From Poa pratensis (lineage: Eukaryota > Streptophyta > Magnoliopsida > Poales > Poaceae), in contig CAMZMU010000034.1 in the NCBI GenBank assembly GCA_947311845.1, positions 87,155,185-87,219,184 of the forward strand: 64,000 nucleotides of DNA, given 5' to 3'. Below, piece by piece: positions 1 to 11,665 of this stretch. Positions within the stretch are counted from its first letter, which is position 1. Every line of letters begins with the position of its first letter. The position numbers and the translations under genes are program-made. The notes below the pieces were generated by a model that saw only the letters and a program-made list of their open reading frames with translations, did not search any database and had not been told where the DNA came from.

Positions 1-2942
1 CCAAGGCTCCAACAGAGCCAAAAGGTGGAGTGTTGCATCATGGAATTTGGTATGTTCAGATTTTGTGGAAGGACCTTTTACCATTTTCCACTACTTACTG
101 TTCAATAAACTTTGGAAGAACGGGCCTAGAATACATGCCTACATGCATGTATCTTTAAAATTTGTTGTATTGATTACTTCATCTCCGACATATATTCAAA
201 GATACGACAGTAATGGAGTTCAGTTGACATCTGTGAAATGTGAAAACTCAAGCTATTTGTTTCTCAGTAATGATTTTTGTTGAATTTTTTACCTGAAACT
301 ATTGATCTGTAAACTCTTGTAACAGAATGGGCCTTTTGGTTCTGTCCTCTTGGACAAGTCTTGGCAGCATTAGTCTCCCTTTTGTTGTCTGGATTAGGTT
401 AAGTCTTTGGATAGTTCATTTTGCTAATTTTGCTGTCACTCATTTGCTGTGTGCAGTTTGAGTCTTAGTTGGTTCGTCAATACGCTTGCCAACTTTCTCG
501 TTAGTTAATTTGTATATATCCTTAAGTGTATCGGTTAGTTCTTCCATACATTTTTTGATTGGATGTTCTTCCATACATCTAAATATATTTGGAAGATGTA
601 TCGAAGATGATCGTATATTTGGATGTATGGAAGATGTCCACGCTCGTCCAACGAGAGCAGCGTCATTCTCTCCTCATTTGGCTGGCTTCGATTCCGCTTC
701 ACCGACCTGGATGCTGCTGCTGTCACGAGATCGAGTGTTTGGGGATGGACCTCAATGACGCCTTCTGGGATCCGGCAGTACTGCTCCCTGGTACAGCGAT
801 AGGTATTCCACGGCAGCGGCAGGCAGTTCGAACTTCAAGGTCCGTATGTGTTCCTCCTTTTAGTTAATGTTTGTATTTCAATGAGCAAACCAATTTTTTT
901 TAAATGCATATGATTGCTCCATGGTCATTAGTTGATCTCTACCTTGACGATCTAAACCTGCTGCTCTTTTTTCAGAAGTCATTTGGTTGCTGGAGAGATG
1001 GCGGCTTGAGATAAGAGCTCCCTCACTAGCACCATTGACTTCAAAAGTTTACTCCCTGAAGCGGTATTTTCAGAGTGGCAGCCACCTCTATTTGATTATC
1101 AATATTTTTGTCGCCTTCGTTCTAAGCTTCCAAAGTTAACTGTGTTTAGAAGAAACACATGCACTACTAATCACATCGTTAATGGGCACATTATAGTCTT
1201 ATTTCACAGTTTTCCCTAAATTTCCATTTACTGGCCTTTTGTTTCGTTATCTTAATTTTTAATCACAGTATCATATACGTAGTCTGTCAATATTTAGATC
1301 GTGACTGGCTGAGAAAATAGGCTAGTCAATATGTAGTTATGAATATTTTTCGTAAATAGGTTAGTCAAAATATGTACGTAGTCTCTTTCGCCAGATGCAT
1401 CACTGACTGAGCTGAGTATTTAGATCTTAAATTTATCCTCCCTTCACCATTTACAGGTGTTAAAGATTGCACTTTGCGAAGGTAGATATGGAAGGAATCT
1501 GTTGGTGATCAATGCACGGAAGGGATCTAGAAGAGGAAGGCCGAAACAAGTAAGCTGATCAGCGGGGCTGAACGCTAGAGAATTCACTCTCTTAAGCTTT
1601 CTTGTGCATTCATATTCTTTGCATGACTGAGAAGATGATGATGTCCTGCATTCACACCAAGAAGGCCACAGTCTACCTTAAAAAAAAGTCGAGGCAAATA
1701 GGAGTAGCAAGAGATAATTTTGGTGACTCTTGGGACTTCTTCCATTTTCTAGACTTTTGCTGGCTGCATGCCAAGTAACACGGCTACCTTTTGTTGCCTC
1801 ATCAGCATTGATTTATTTACTAGATTTACTATCTTGAAATGCAACTTAATACTGTCTGTTGCTCTATTGCGTGTGGGGCAATTCCTCGCCGCCGGCCCAT
1901 CATGACCCTTAGCTTGTAAGCAAGCGGCTAATTGATGCTACATGCTTCATGCTAATTATTGGTGTAGCTATATTTTTGGATTGCATATGGTACTTATTTC
2001 CTATGCAAGTCATGCATTCCTATGCAATGTTGCTGTCCTGACTAATGTGTTTGCAATTTTGGGCTGGCTGACTGTGTTTCTCTCTAAATGGAATTTCTAA
2101 TGCATCCCATTTCTGAAAGGTGTCTTTGCTCAACTATCGGTTCCGCACCTGTGGTGTTGGCTATTTTCCTCTCCTAGACTCTGTGCATGATGGCCTCACA
2201 CACCTTGACTGTAGTTTCGAGCATTTGCTTTTGCTACATGAGAAAGCCAGTTATTTATAGATTGGGTGTCGGTGCAGACTTTATTCCTTCACCAAACTTT
2301 ATTTCCCGCTTATAAGTGTAGTTGTTGAGGAACTAACATCTCTAAGATTTATTTTGGCATCTCCATTGTTTGCTGCCTCAGGCTCACGCTATGTCCTCGT
2401 ACTCCATCTTAGTAGTGCAAATAACCACATGCTGTTACATGATCATTCTTTATTTACCGATTGGATAGTCTTATTCCATGGATTACTCTAGCCGCGAGGT
2501 GATCCTCCTGTTATTCAGCCTCTTATTAATATTATAGCTATATCCACTAAATATAATGGTTGATCGGTCCATTTACAGTTTTCCTAAGGTGAATGGTGAC
2601 AGAAATAGCTAATGAAAAGTATTGCAAAACAATGGATGTAACTAATCGATCGGTTTCTGAAGCAATGAAGATTTTCTGCCCCATCCCAGAAACAAAAAAG
2701 ATTTTTTTTCTGTTTCTAGTGAAAAAAGTTCGAAAGGAACATTTTTTTTTGTCGAAAGGAACATTTGAATCAGCTAAGCCTTTTGATCTTAGCACCTATA
2801 GCATTAGCACATGTGCTACAAAGTTTCTCTTAGCCTCCAGAAATGCCGCACCGTATTGCACCTAATAAGAGTGTTTAGTTCAGTTGCTGATTTATGTAAG
2901 GATGTCACACACTCACAATGCAAAATGCACGACGAAATATTA
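1..2942. other. Non-coding stretch, no recognised gene
   Basis: I see no coding region that I can name here. The first 49 bases could be the end of an exon: one frame reads APTEPKGGVLHHGIW and is followed by a good donor, GTATGT. Around 1457-1549 an acceptor-like TTACAG and a donor-like CAAG/TAAG bracket a short open stretch reading INARKGSRRGRPKQ. Neither matches a family I know, and the intervening sequence is AT-rich with many stops, like intron or UTR. It may be the 3' part of a gene that begins outside the window, or degraded repeat. Confidence 0.4.
561..639. repeat. Short inverted repeat (hairpin)
   Basis: The arms 561-587 and 614-639 are near-perfect inverted copies (GGATGTTCTTCCATACATC against GGATGTATGGAAGATGTCC on the far side), separated by about 26 bases. 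The RNA would fold into a hairpin of roughly 25 bp. It could be the core of a small MITE or a chance foldback. No gene is attached to it. Confidence 0.5.
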
Positions 2943-4431
2943 TCTCTACTATATAATATATGTAAGCGACCGTGGTGGTCGTACGTCGGGCAATTACCCT
3001 TTTGCCCCTGACTTCGATCTAATTTACAGCCCTTGCCGCCGCCAAGTCAAAATAACTGTTCACGGCTCGGGCATGGTTTCTTCCGTCTCGCGTGGTCAGA
3101 GGAGATCCTCACCGGCAGATCGAGACCTCCTCCTCTCTCCCCTGCGGCGGCGACTCCTCCTCCCGATCCCCTCTCTTTCTCCTCTGAGCGGCGGAGACCG
3201 ACGGCAGGCGCGGCTGCTACGTGCGCGCGGCGACCGGCGTCCTCTCCATCCAGGCCTGGCTCGCCTCGAACACCACCAGCACCTGCGGGAACTACACGCA
3301 GAACCTCGACGAAGCTGGCTCGCCGGAGCAGGAATCTGAGCGCTGGCGCCGCCCCGTGGGCGGCGTCGCACACGGCTCCCTGTGCAACCTCGACCAAGAG
3401 AAGGAGAAGAGACGCGGCTGGACCTGGCCGATGGAGAAGGTCGCCGGTCGATGTGTGGTGCTCGAGCCAGAGCAGGGGCCCTCCTAGGCATGGCGACGGA
3501 GATGGAGACCGAAAGGACTGAGGGAGGAAGGTGACCAGGAGCACAAGGAGGGTGCGGAGGGAGATGGACGGAGGCCGGCGGCGCGGATGGAGAGGGGCGG
3601 CGGCCGGCGACGCGGAGGCAGACGGTGTGCGACGGCGGCGGCGCAGGAGAGATGGTGCACGGCGGCGGTAGGCTGTGCTGTGGCGGCGGCCGATGGGATT
3701 GAGGATTCGAGCCCTGCGGGAGAGAGATTAGCGCGTGCGTGTGGGACCCTGGGTGCGTGCGTGTTGTGTGTGTGCTGGCGTGGCTGCGTGCTGTGTGCGC
3801 GCGTGGTGGGCTGGTGGCGTGCGTGGTGGGCTGGTGGGTGTTGTGTGCGTTTTGTGTGTGTGACATGTGGGGTTGACATAAAAGTGTTTCATCACCGGAA
3901 CAAAACTATATTATGCTCGATCCATTTTGCGGGAAAATTTCACTTTTAAAGATGCAGCTGTTCAACAAAACATTTATGTCCCGTTGCAGCGGAAAGAGGA
4001 GTGTTTTATCTTTCATGTCAAAGTTAAAATTGTTTAGGAGTATAATATTAAAATTTGAAGAACATTGTGACTTACGATTTTTTGATACTTTTTTACAATG
4101 ACTAATTTAAAAAGTTCACATAAAAGTCTATATATATTGTTTGTCTATGCTTAATTTATATATATATGGATTGTCCAATGACGACCCAAATCAACGGGAA
4201 CACATAATGTGCAACGATATGAGTCAAACATATTCAGGTAAAATCAACCCGTTGCAACGCACGGGCATATTTCCTCTATATTTAGTAGTTCTTGTATTGA
4301 TGTGAAGAAAATGCAGGTCTGCCACGGTGCCTAACCAGGATTCAAATTTGAACGAGGATGATGATTTCTATGTTAGATGAGCAACAGTAAGAAATTTGTG
4401 GAGCCGTGGCAACGCACGGGCATTCAACTAG
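2943..4431 (+). mobile_element. Helitron, non-autonomous
   Basis: The segment starts TCTCTACTATATAA directly after an A and ends GGCAACGCACGGGCATTCAACTAG directly before a T, matching the Helitron rule of insertion between A and T with a 5' TC and a 3' CTRR end. The GCAACGCACGGGCA motif just before the CTAG is typical of grass Helitrons. A second, more degenerate terminus-like copy (CGTTGCAACGCACGGGCA) lies at about 4250-4267, so either two Helitron ends are stacked or an inner end was bypassed. The core at 3050-3870 is GC-rich with long but low-complexity frames on both strands; I see no Rep or helicase motif. It is non-autonomous and could carry a captured gene fragment in the GC-rich part, which I cannot identify. 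Confidence 0.6.
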
Positions 4432-4740
4432 TACCTATTAAAAAGGTTAATCAAAATATCCATCCTGAACATGGAAAGTTTAACTGTCCAACAACTCTTG
4501 AGAACCCTACTGATGGACCAGAAACTGCTATATATTTGTCCGTAAGAAAGTTCAAGTAGACAATCAACAGATGTGCACTCCACATTTTAAGTGGAGTAAG
4601 AAAGGGCATTACATTGAGAGAGGCGTTTTGTCTCCCGAGGGACCCGAGCACACCTACTCCTGTGCGATTAAAAAATTAGTAAATCATTTTTAAAAAATAT
4701 GAATTTTTTGGTGATGAACATAGACAAGTTTTCTACAAAC

Positions 4741-5010
4741 TGCCAAGTTTCATGGTGAAATGATATTCGTGGATCCGGGTGAAGATGTGCTCGAACGTGC
4801 CGACCTTGTGGCACATTTGTCTCTTTCGGTGAGGAAACCGACACTGAGGTTAACGATCTTCTTGATGGTGGCCGAAATGGAGGAGTGCTCGTACTCGGAT
4901 GTTGATGTCAGCCCGTTGGGTGGCCGGCCGACTATCAGCCCCTTCTTGATCTGCATGAGACCATCAGCGTGGGCAACCTGACCCCGAGGCGGTCGAACTT
5001 GAAGAAGGAT
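4741..5010 (-). pseudogene. Non-specific phospholipase C (NPC) fragment
   Basis: Read on the minus strand, this stretch carries NPC family signatures in order: VRPPRGQVAHADG, QIKKGLIVG, TSTSEYEHSSISATIKK, NLSVGFLTERD, then after a one-base frame change GTFEHIFTRIHEYHFT. NPC enzymes hydrolyse phospholipids to diacylglycerol and a head group, and the SEYEHSSI...ATVKK...FLTKRDAWAGTFE block belongs to their phosphoesterase domain. Only about 90 of roughly 520 residues remain. The frame is broken between 'ERD' and 'GTFE', and nothing upstream or downstream continues the gene. It is a dead fragment lying between a Helitron end and a hAT-like repeat, possibly carried there by a transposon or left by a local deletion. 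Confidence 0.75.
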
Positions 5011-5029
5011 GGCACTGGTCCCTGAGGCC

Positions 5030-6815
5030 ATCGGGTCTCAATTTGGCAACGGGGCCCCATTCCCCGTTCCCCGGTGGATAATTCACCTATTAGGGGACGG
5101 TGATGGTAGACGTTTAATCCCCGTGGGGATGTTAACAGAGACAAATTACTCCCATCGGTTATACTGGAGCGGTTATGGTTCAGTGATCCCCATACCCGAT
5201 AATATCCGTCCCCGATATGACATGTGGGGCCAGTTATGCAGTGTACATATGCCACTCGCGAAACCCTAGCATCCCACGATTCCCTCATTCCCCCTCCTCC
5301 TCCTCCCTCGCAGAACCGTAGCCGCCAGCGGCCAGCCCGCTACTCCCTCCCAAATCCCAATCTCAGGCTCGCTCGAGTGCTCGACCTCCTCCCCTCCGGC
5401 CGCTCGTCAGCTCCCTCCTCCTTCCCGACCCGCCGCCAGCATCCTCCACTCCGATCCCAGCCGCAGTCGCCGCATCCACGCGGCCACGCCTCCGTCCCAG
5501 AGCACGCGACGCATGCCCACCGCAAACACGACGACGTCCTCCGGCGATTTGTTTGCTTCTCCGGTGGAGACGGGGTCCCTCGACCTCGCCGTGGTGTCGG
5601 GAACCACCGAGCACCCTTTTGAGCCGGATCTCGCCGTCGACCCAGGACCAGCACCGCACATCCCCGCCAGCCCTAGAGTTCAACGCACCACCGCCTCCAT
5701 CATCAACCGCCTCTGCCATCCAGACAACGTGAGCACCCCCGGTCGTTCTCAAGGTGCCACCAAACGGCCTCCACGCCGTGCTCAAGCTTCTCCAACGGCC
5801 AACTCCACTGGTACCGGCCGCAAGGCCCGCCTTGCTACTCCAAGTCCAAGCCGGTGAGGCCATTTCTTGATTAGATCTTCATCTATACAAATTTATGATA
5901 TTATATGCTTGTATTTGATGATTTATGCTTGCTGATTATATAGAGGAAGTGATCTTTTGTTTATACTTGCTGATTATGTTATATAGGACTGGATTAGGAA
6001 TATATACAAAGGTAAATGCATAGAATACATGGTCTATAGTCATATTTCTTGTTATCTTTTAATTCTGAAACGTTGTCTTTGTTGTTTGCTTATAGATGAT
6101 GATGATGGAGTGGAGGCTAGCTTCTGGAGTGTTCTTGAAGATGTTGAAGAGGGGTTGGAGGTTACCTTCTATATGTTTGTTATTGTTGGCTGTTTGTTAT
6201 CTTGTATAGAATAATTTGTCAATCTAACTTTTAATCCTTTGCAGAACCTGAAGCTCTAATGTTGAGTGGCAGCCTGCACTTCGGCGCTTCTACAGGTCTA
6301 CAACAATTAAACCTGGAGACTCGAGTCCCGAAGTCCAAAATTTATCATTTATGTTGCATTCCATTCGAATTCTGAATGTTATGGCTTGTGTGCCTTTGTT
6401 GAATATTTGAACCAAGTATTTCGGGCATGTGTGCCTTGGGGAACTCCCATTTATGTTCTGTAATCACTAAACTTAATTGTGGTCTTCATCTGTATGTTTG
6501 GTATTTGTGTTCAACACTTTTATTTGTGGCCATGTGCCTTTGTGCTGTCAAATTTGATATATTATGCTCTTGTAATATATTTTGTGAACTGCTATCTATT
6601 TAGCTACATATGGTGATATGCTGTCCATTTTTTTAATCAATGTTGTAGGGTACCCGATGGTTATTTGCTACCCGACGGGGGACGGTTATGGTACAACAAC
6701 TAGCCCCGTAACAGTTAACGGGGATGGGGATGCTATGATTTTTGTTAGATGGGGATGGTTATGGTTGAGCGATAACCGGTGGTTAGTATCCCCGCTGCGA
6801 ATCGGGTCTGGGCAC
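5030..6815. mobile_element. Possible hAT-like DNA transposon remnant
   Basis: Both ends are rich in scattered GGGGA/TCCCC motifs with the words CCCGATAA and ATCGGGTCT: 5030-5230 on the left and 6645-6800 on the right. Such subterminal motif arrays are typical of plant hAT elements. Between them is a GC-rich open stretch (5224-5857) ending at a donor-like GCCGGTGAGG and a short exon-like segment near 6095-6160 reading GVEASFWSVLEDVEEGLE. I see no transposase signature and no clean terminal inverted repeat or target duplication. The limits and class are tentative. Confidence 0.35.
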
Positions 6816-8056
6816 GCCGGCGACTGAGGGGGCGGAAGGAATGCCCTATGGCGTGGGATCTGAACGTGTGAAGGGCGATTAGTAGGAATATTAAGCAAGT
6901 AATTTTTTTATCACTAAATAATTTCCCGTGTCTAGATTTGTTTACGCAACCTAAAACTAGACAAGTTGATTGAATCAGTTGATTGAATCAACTTTCACAA
7001 TTATGTTCTTCTTTGCTCGCTTCATAGTTTAATTGCGAAAATTGGGCCGGTCTCGTCATTGATCATGGTTCATAAAGGACTTTCATAGATGTGGACTAGA
7101 GGAATCATGCATCTGGTTTTTGTGGAGCAGCTTCAGCCCAGAGACATAACACGATTCAAGATGAATATTTACAAAAAAAAAGGAGAATCAAGCTAAGCTA
7201 GCAGGGTGGGTTAAGATCCCGCGTTTCTCACCATCCCCGATCCTCAAAACAAAAACTTGGTATCAGGCTTCAGGCATGGGCCACTGGACAAGGCAACCAA
7301 CATCTCTCGAGCGTCAGGGAGCTCCATTCACAAGCTTGGTGGAGGACAGCCGGAGGAGCTGTGGGGGTGAGTGAACATAACTGAACATGGTGAAGGACGC
7401 AGAACGGAGCAGAAAGGAGATGAGAGCTCGTAGGACGACCGGCAGGAATACAACCAGATGAGCACTGCCGCGGAGATGATGCTGAACAAGATCAGGCACA
7501 TAAAGCTGGAAAAAGGCTGTGGAAAAATTGCGAAAAATGTAGAAATTACGCCCTGATCAATGGCTGACCATATTCAATCCTACTCTCGCTTAGTAATAAT
7601 AAGTTGTATACTGTACATAACTCCCTAATTAATTGCACCACAAGTGAAGAATGCAGCCACATGGCACGAACATGCCGGTTCAGAGAGTGCCACAGTGCAA
7701 GACACCCCTAATTTGCTAGGAGATGGTACATAGACTGCGATGTCACGCTCTTGTCAACATAAGTAAACGCGGTATAAACCTATCCTCGATTGTTCTGTCG
7801 GTTTTCCATTGTTCCTGATGCCTACCGTTCTCAAGGTTTCTTAACTATCTCTTTTGTTCCCTTGCCATTCTTTCCACGCCATTGTGTGTGATTTACACCT
7901 ATTTGATACGCTAACTTGGTGTTGCAAACATGTAAACGCGAACCGAACAATAGAGCTTGACGCATCTTTAGGAAAACATAGTGGTATATATAAAGGGCAA
8001 ACCATTATTATTTAGAAAAGCGAAGGTAGGTGGTGCATTTAGTTTTTTGTCCAGTG
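6816..8056. other. Intergenic stretch, no recognised feature
   Basis: About 1.2 kb with no supported gene. A minus-strand open stretch at 7314-7499 has a hydrophobic run in one alternative frame, but no start context, family motif or splice structure supports it. The rest is AT-rich and unrecognised. Confidence 0.4.
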
Positions 8057-8068
8057 AATTCCCACGAG

Positions 8069-9355
8069 GACGGGACCGCCTTTTTTCCCCTCGCGTCTCT
8101 CGTCGCCCCCCCGCGCGGGCGACGGAGGCGCCCCCCAACCCTAGCTCCGCCCGTCCTCCTCCCTCCCCCTGCTCCCCCCGCCGCCGCCGGCGAGCGCGCC
8201 GCCGGGCAAAGCCCGCGCGGTGCTGGCGGCGGCGGGACCTCCCTTTCTCCCTCTCGTGGTGGCGACGGCGCGGGTCGTGGCGGCCATGGTCGGCGGCGTG
8301 GTGGCTTTGCCGTGCTCTAGCGCGCCCAAGGACGGCGGCCTGCCCTCGCGGCAGCGGACGGCTTCGGGTGGTGCGGCGGGCTCTTCCAGGTGGGCTGCCG
8401 GTGGCGGGCCATGGCGGCAAGCTCGGCGGAGGTGGTGCTGGTGGGGACGACGCGGATCTGGCAGTTGGACAGCAACCGCTGCCATGGCGCTGCAACGCGG
8501 CGGCAGGACCCAACGGGCCTGATCTGGGCCTAGATCTGGGCCTGACCGGGCCTGATCCGGGCCTGACGGGACCAGCTGCTGCGTCCGGTCGGCGGCCGTT
8601 TCGACGGTGGAGGATGGTCCCCTCTGCATGGTTGCGGCGCGGCCGGAGGCCTGAGAGGTCGATGGCTGCGGGGTTCGAGCCACGGGCTGTACCTATGTCG
8701 TCCGACTGCTACCTGGATAGCCTGTCGTCGTGCTCCCTCATCCGATTCGTCGCTTTTGCGGTGGTCTTTATGTCGCTTTTGCGGTGGCAGCATCGCAGTG
8801 GTGGTCGTCCCTTTGGCCATGTGGGTGGCGAGGGGATTGGCAGCGGGAGGTCCTGGTGTCGGTGCTTCGGCGGCGCCTCCCTGGTCAGGCTCTGGAAAAC
8901 CTCGTGTTGTTTCCTATGATGGCACGTGTGTATGGATCCGAGCGAAAGCTTAGCGCCCCGGTGTCGGCAACGGTGATGCTTGCGGGTGTCATTACCCTCT
9001 TGGGGGCGTTGCTGTGGATCCTCGCCGTGCCTGAGTTCCGGGTGAAAGCCCTAGCGCGCATTGCGGGCTCGATGACGATGGCGCGTCACGTCATTACCCT
9101 CTTGGGGGCGTCGTCGTGTAGCTCAGGGTACTTCTAGGTGCAACACGTTGGTGCCACTCCTTCGGTGTGAAGCTTCACTTCTCGTGTGGTGTGGCTTTTC
9201 CTGTTTTCTTGTTCGATGTTCGAGTTGGTGGCTCGCCTCCATCTCGTTTGCTGATTTTTTTGTTGACCTGCTTGTAAGGGGGTTTCCCCACCACTTTGTA
9301 TCGGTTTGGCCGGATGAGGCTTTATTTATAAAGCGGGGCTTCGGCCTATTTCGTC
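8069..9355 (+). mobile_element. Non-LTR-type retroelement, coding-deficient
   Basis: The insertion is delimited by an exact 12-bp direct repeat, AATTCCCACGAG, at 8057-8068 and 9356-9367; a variable-length target duplication of this kind is the mark of target-primed (LINE/SINE) insertion. The 5' part is very GC-rich, while the 3' part ends GAGGCTTTATTTATAAAGCGG rather than in a long poly(A). The motif CATTACCCTCTTGGGGGCG occurs twice (about 8990 and 9092). I find no endonuclease, reverse transcriptase or zinc-knuckle coding. Long frames on both strands are explained by low stop density in GC-rich DNA. It is best read as a non-autonomous or internally deleted LINE derivative. Confidence 0.6.
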
Positions 9356-9811
9356 AATTCCCACGAGCCTTCCACGTCGTTCCCCATCAACCGCGCCGCC
9401 GGATGCTCCGTCGACGCCACCACCACCGCCAGGGAGAGGGAGATGAGAGACGCGAGGAGAGAAGTCAATGATTCGGGAGAAGTGAGAAAAAATCGTAGAG
9501 CTGCAGCTTTACACATGTGAGGAAGGAACAAGGGGCCCACAGCCAGTGACACAAAGCAGTAAAGGCCCACAAATAGCCACAGTAAAAAGGCAGATGGCCT
9601 GAGGAGCCGTGCAGAGCAACGGCCTTACAGGCTTAGAGCATCTCTAGCAGATACCGGATAAGCCCCGGCCGAGAAAATAACTACCTTTTTCCGGGTCCGG
9701 GGCGAAAATTGGGACGGAAAAGATCCCGGATAAGCCCCCTACCGGATTTTCTTTCCGAGGAGCAGGATATTTCACCCTCTGTGCTCTACATGTTTCGTTT
9801 CCCCGGTCGAT

Positions 9812-9828
9812 CCCCCCCCCCCCCCCCC
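9812..9828. repeat. Homopolymer C(17)
   Basis: This is a run of 17 C bases inside the Harbinger-like element. The length is liable to sequencing or assembly error. Confidence 0.95.
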
Positions 9829-10407
9829 GATTCTTGGCGTGAACCCTCCCGCGCAGAAGTTTCAACTGAACTACCGGCTTGAGCTTGGCGCCGCCGCTGC
9901 TGATACGATCATCCTGCCGCCGATTTGACCCTCTCGATGCCGCCTTGCCACCGATTCGGCATCCATGGTCCCGCTGCAGCCTACCACGCCTCCGGCGGCC
10001 TGCGGCCCCTTCAACGCACCAATTCCGGCCATCGTCGGCCAGAAACAGAATCGGACGCTCGGGTTGGTTGGCGCCGTCCGTCCTCCCTCTGCCTTGCATC
10101 CTCCTCCTCCAGCCGCCGTGGTGGCCGGCGCGGCTTTCGGGAAGCGATAAGCGAATCCGAAGACACATGCCACCGGGCCGAAGCCACCGAAGAAGGCCAA
10201 GGTTCCGACGGACCGAGGCCGTGCTCCTCGTGGATGGGCTGTCGGTCAAAGCTCCGCCGCGCCCAACGTGTTCAACGAAAGTCCGGAGAGGTCAAAAATT
10301 CATATCTTTCTCCCGTGTATTCAACATTCACGTGGTCCGAAGCTAAGCAATTCGCATGTTTCAATTGTGTAGCTATCCTGTGCATTCAACATACTCGCAA
10401 ATTTTGA

Positions 10408-11314
10408 ATGAGAACTCGGTTAATCTCTCAACTACTCCAATTGAGTTTGATTACGAGTTGCCCGAGGCCGAAGCGGAGGAGGAAGAAGGGGATGACGAGG
10501 AAGACCTAGAAGAAATTGGGGAGGATGTGTTTGAGGGAAGTCAAGCTCGGTATGGAAAGAGGGCCGACAACTACACCGAGTTGGAGGACACCACATTGAT
10601 CCGAGCACGGGAGAGTGTGACCCTTGATGCGGGTGTGGGCAGTGATCAAACGAGGGCAAGATATTGGCAATGCAATGATCTAAGATGGAAGATGATGAAG
10701 ATGGCGATGATGCACCAAATGGAGGAAGAAACAAGGATAGGCCGGATGGAGAAATATTAAGGTAAGAGGACGACCGAAGCATCCTCTTTGAGAGACCAAA
10801 TTGCTTCAATGATGAAATGAAAGGAGGCAATGATGGCCAAACACTTGGAGGACAAGGTGACATTGGCCGAAAAGAAGAATGAAAGCAAAGAGAAGAAGTG
10901 GGCGACAAGATACAACTTTATAGAGCGCAAGATCACTATTGAGGAGGAAAAGATGAAGGCGGAGAAGAGGGCCTAAGAGAACCGGTTCATGATGCTTGAT
11001 CCCAACTCCATGGATCCAATGGCAAGAGAGTTTTGGGAGATCACAAGGGAGGAGATCATGTTTCGAAGGTGACAAGAGCTCCATGATATCATGGTTGGTT
11101 ATGGTACTCCGGCCAATGGAGTTCATGGTGGTGGTGATGTTGGTGGTGGTGGTGTTGATGGTGGTGATGGAGCTTCAGCCAATGGAGGAGGTGGTGGTGG
11201 TGTTGATGATGATGTTGGTAGTGGTGGTGCTTCGGCCAATGGAGGTCATGGTGGTGTTGTTGATGGAGGTCTTGGAGGTGGCGGTTCTTCGGAGGTTGTT
11301 GATGTTGATCCTTG
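10408..11314 (+). pseudogene. Harbinger ORF1-like (Myb/SANT-type) protein, dead
   Basis: One frame carries the pattern of the PIF/Harbinger accessory protein: an acidic stretch (EAEEEEGDDEEDLEE), then GKRADNYTELEDT..., ARESVTLDAGVGSDQT and RYWQ, which match the Myb/SANT-like block of ORF1 (usual form NYTxEED..L..AW..VSLD...GTDQ...YW). It is followed by a charged coiled-coil region, a LDPNSMDP...FWEITREEIM segment typical of the C-terminal domain of these proteins, and a Gly-rich tail. The frame is interrupted by four in-frame stops (TAA 10,758, TGA 10,818, TAA 10,974, TGA 11,070) with no frame change, so it died by point mutation. ORF1 proteins help the DDE transposase bind DNA and enter the nucleus; this copy cannot make the whole protein. 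Confidence 0.7.
11100..11300 (+). repeat. GGT/GAT-rich low-complexity repeat (Gly-rich tail)
   Basis: Triplet-like repeats of GGTGGTGATGTTGGTGG encode the Gly/Asp/Val-rich tail of the dead ORF1. Several imperfect copies include the phrase 'ANG' (GCCAATGGA) at spaced intervals. Confidence 0.8.
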
Positions 11315-11665
11315 ATTCACTCAAGTTGATTGATTACACATTTCTTTGAACGATCTTATTGTATCTAGATTGCGCATGATTTTGGTTGTGTAGTAGTATA
11401 TCGAATATATTTTATATTCGGTGAGACATGTTAAAACTTTGATTTGGTTCGGTGAGACATGATGATTTGGTTTGGTGAGACATGATCAAAATTTGTTATC
11501 TGGTACCGGTAGAGTTTACCGCATCTGTTCTGCCTCCGGGCCGCGTGGTACTACCTCTCCTTTATCTTTTTATCCAAGTATTTAGCACCATGTATCATTT
11601 TCTATAAATTCCTGCAGTAATGTACGGGGTATCAACTAGTGCTACTACCTCTCGAAAACCTAAAA

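Larger units (their letters stand above)
9636..11540 (+). mobile_element. PIF/Harbinger-type element, defective
   Basis: The left end GAGCATCTCTAGCAGATACC follows a TTA, and GAGCATCTC(C/T) ends next to TTA/TAA are typical of grass PIF/Harbinger elements. The right end is degenerate: near 11,515-11,540 there is an imperfect inverted match. Inside lies a broken ORF1 (10,408-11,314). I find no ORF2 DDE transposase, so the element depends on others. A 17-C run sits at 9812-9828. The right border is approximate. Confidence 0.55.

Noticed and set aside
3096..3866. Long minus-strand open frame (about 256 codons) in the Helitron core
   Set aside because: GC-rich, low-complexity His/Pro/Arg/Ser-rich translation with competing long frames on both strands; no motif or splice support.
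7981..8919. 312-codon plus-strand open frame
   Set aside because: It crosses the border of the non-LTR insertion at 8,069 and is Arg/Pro/Gly-rich through base composition; no conserved domain.
10432..10908. 158-codon minus-strand open frame
   Set aside because: It is the antisense shadow of the acidic Harbinger ORF1 on the plus strand.
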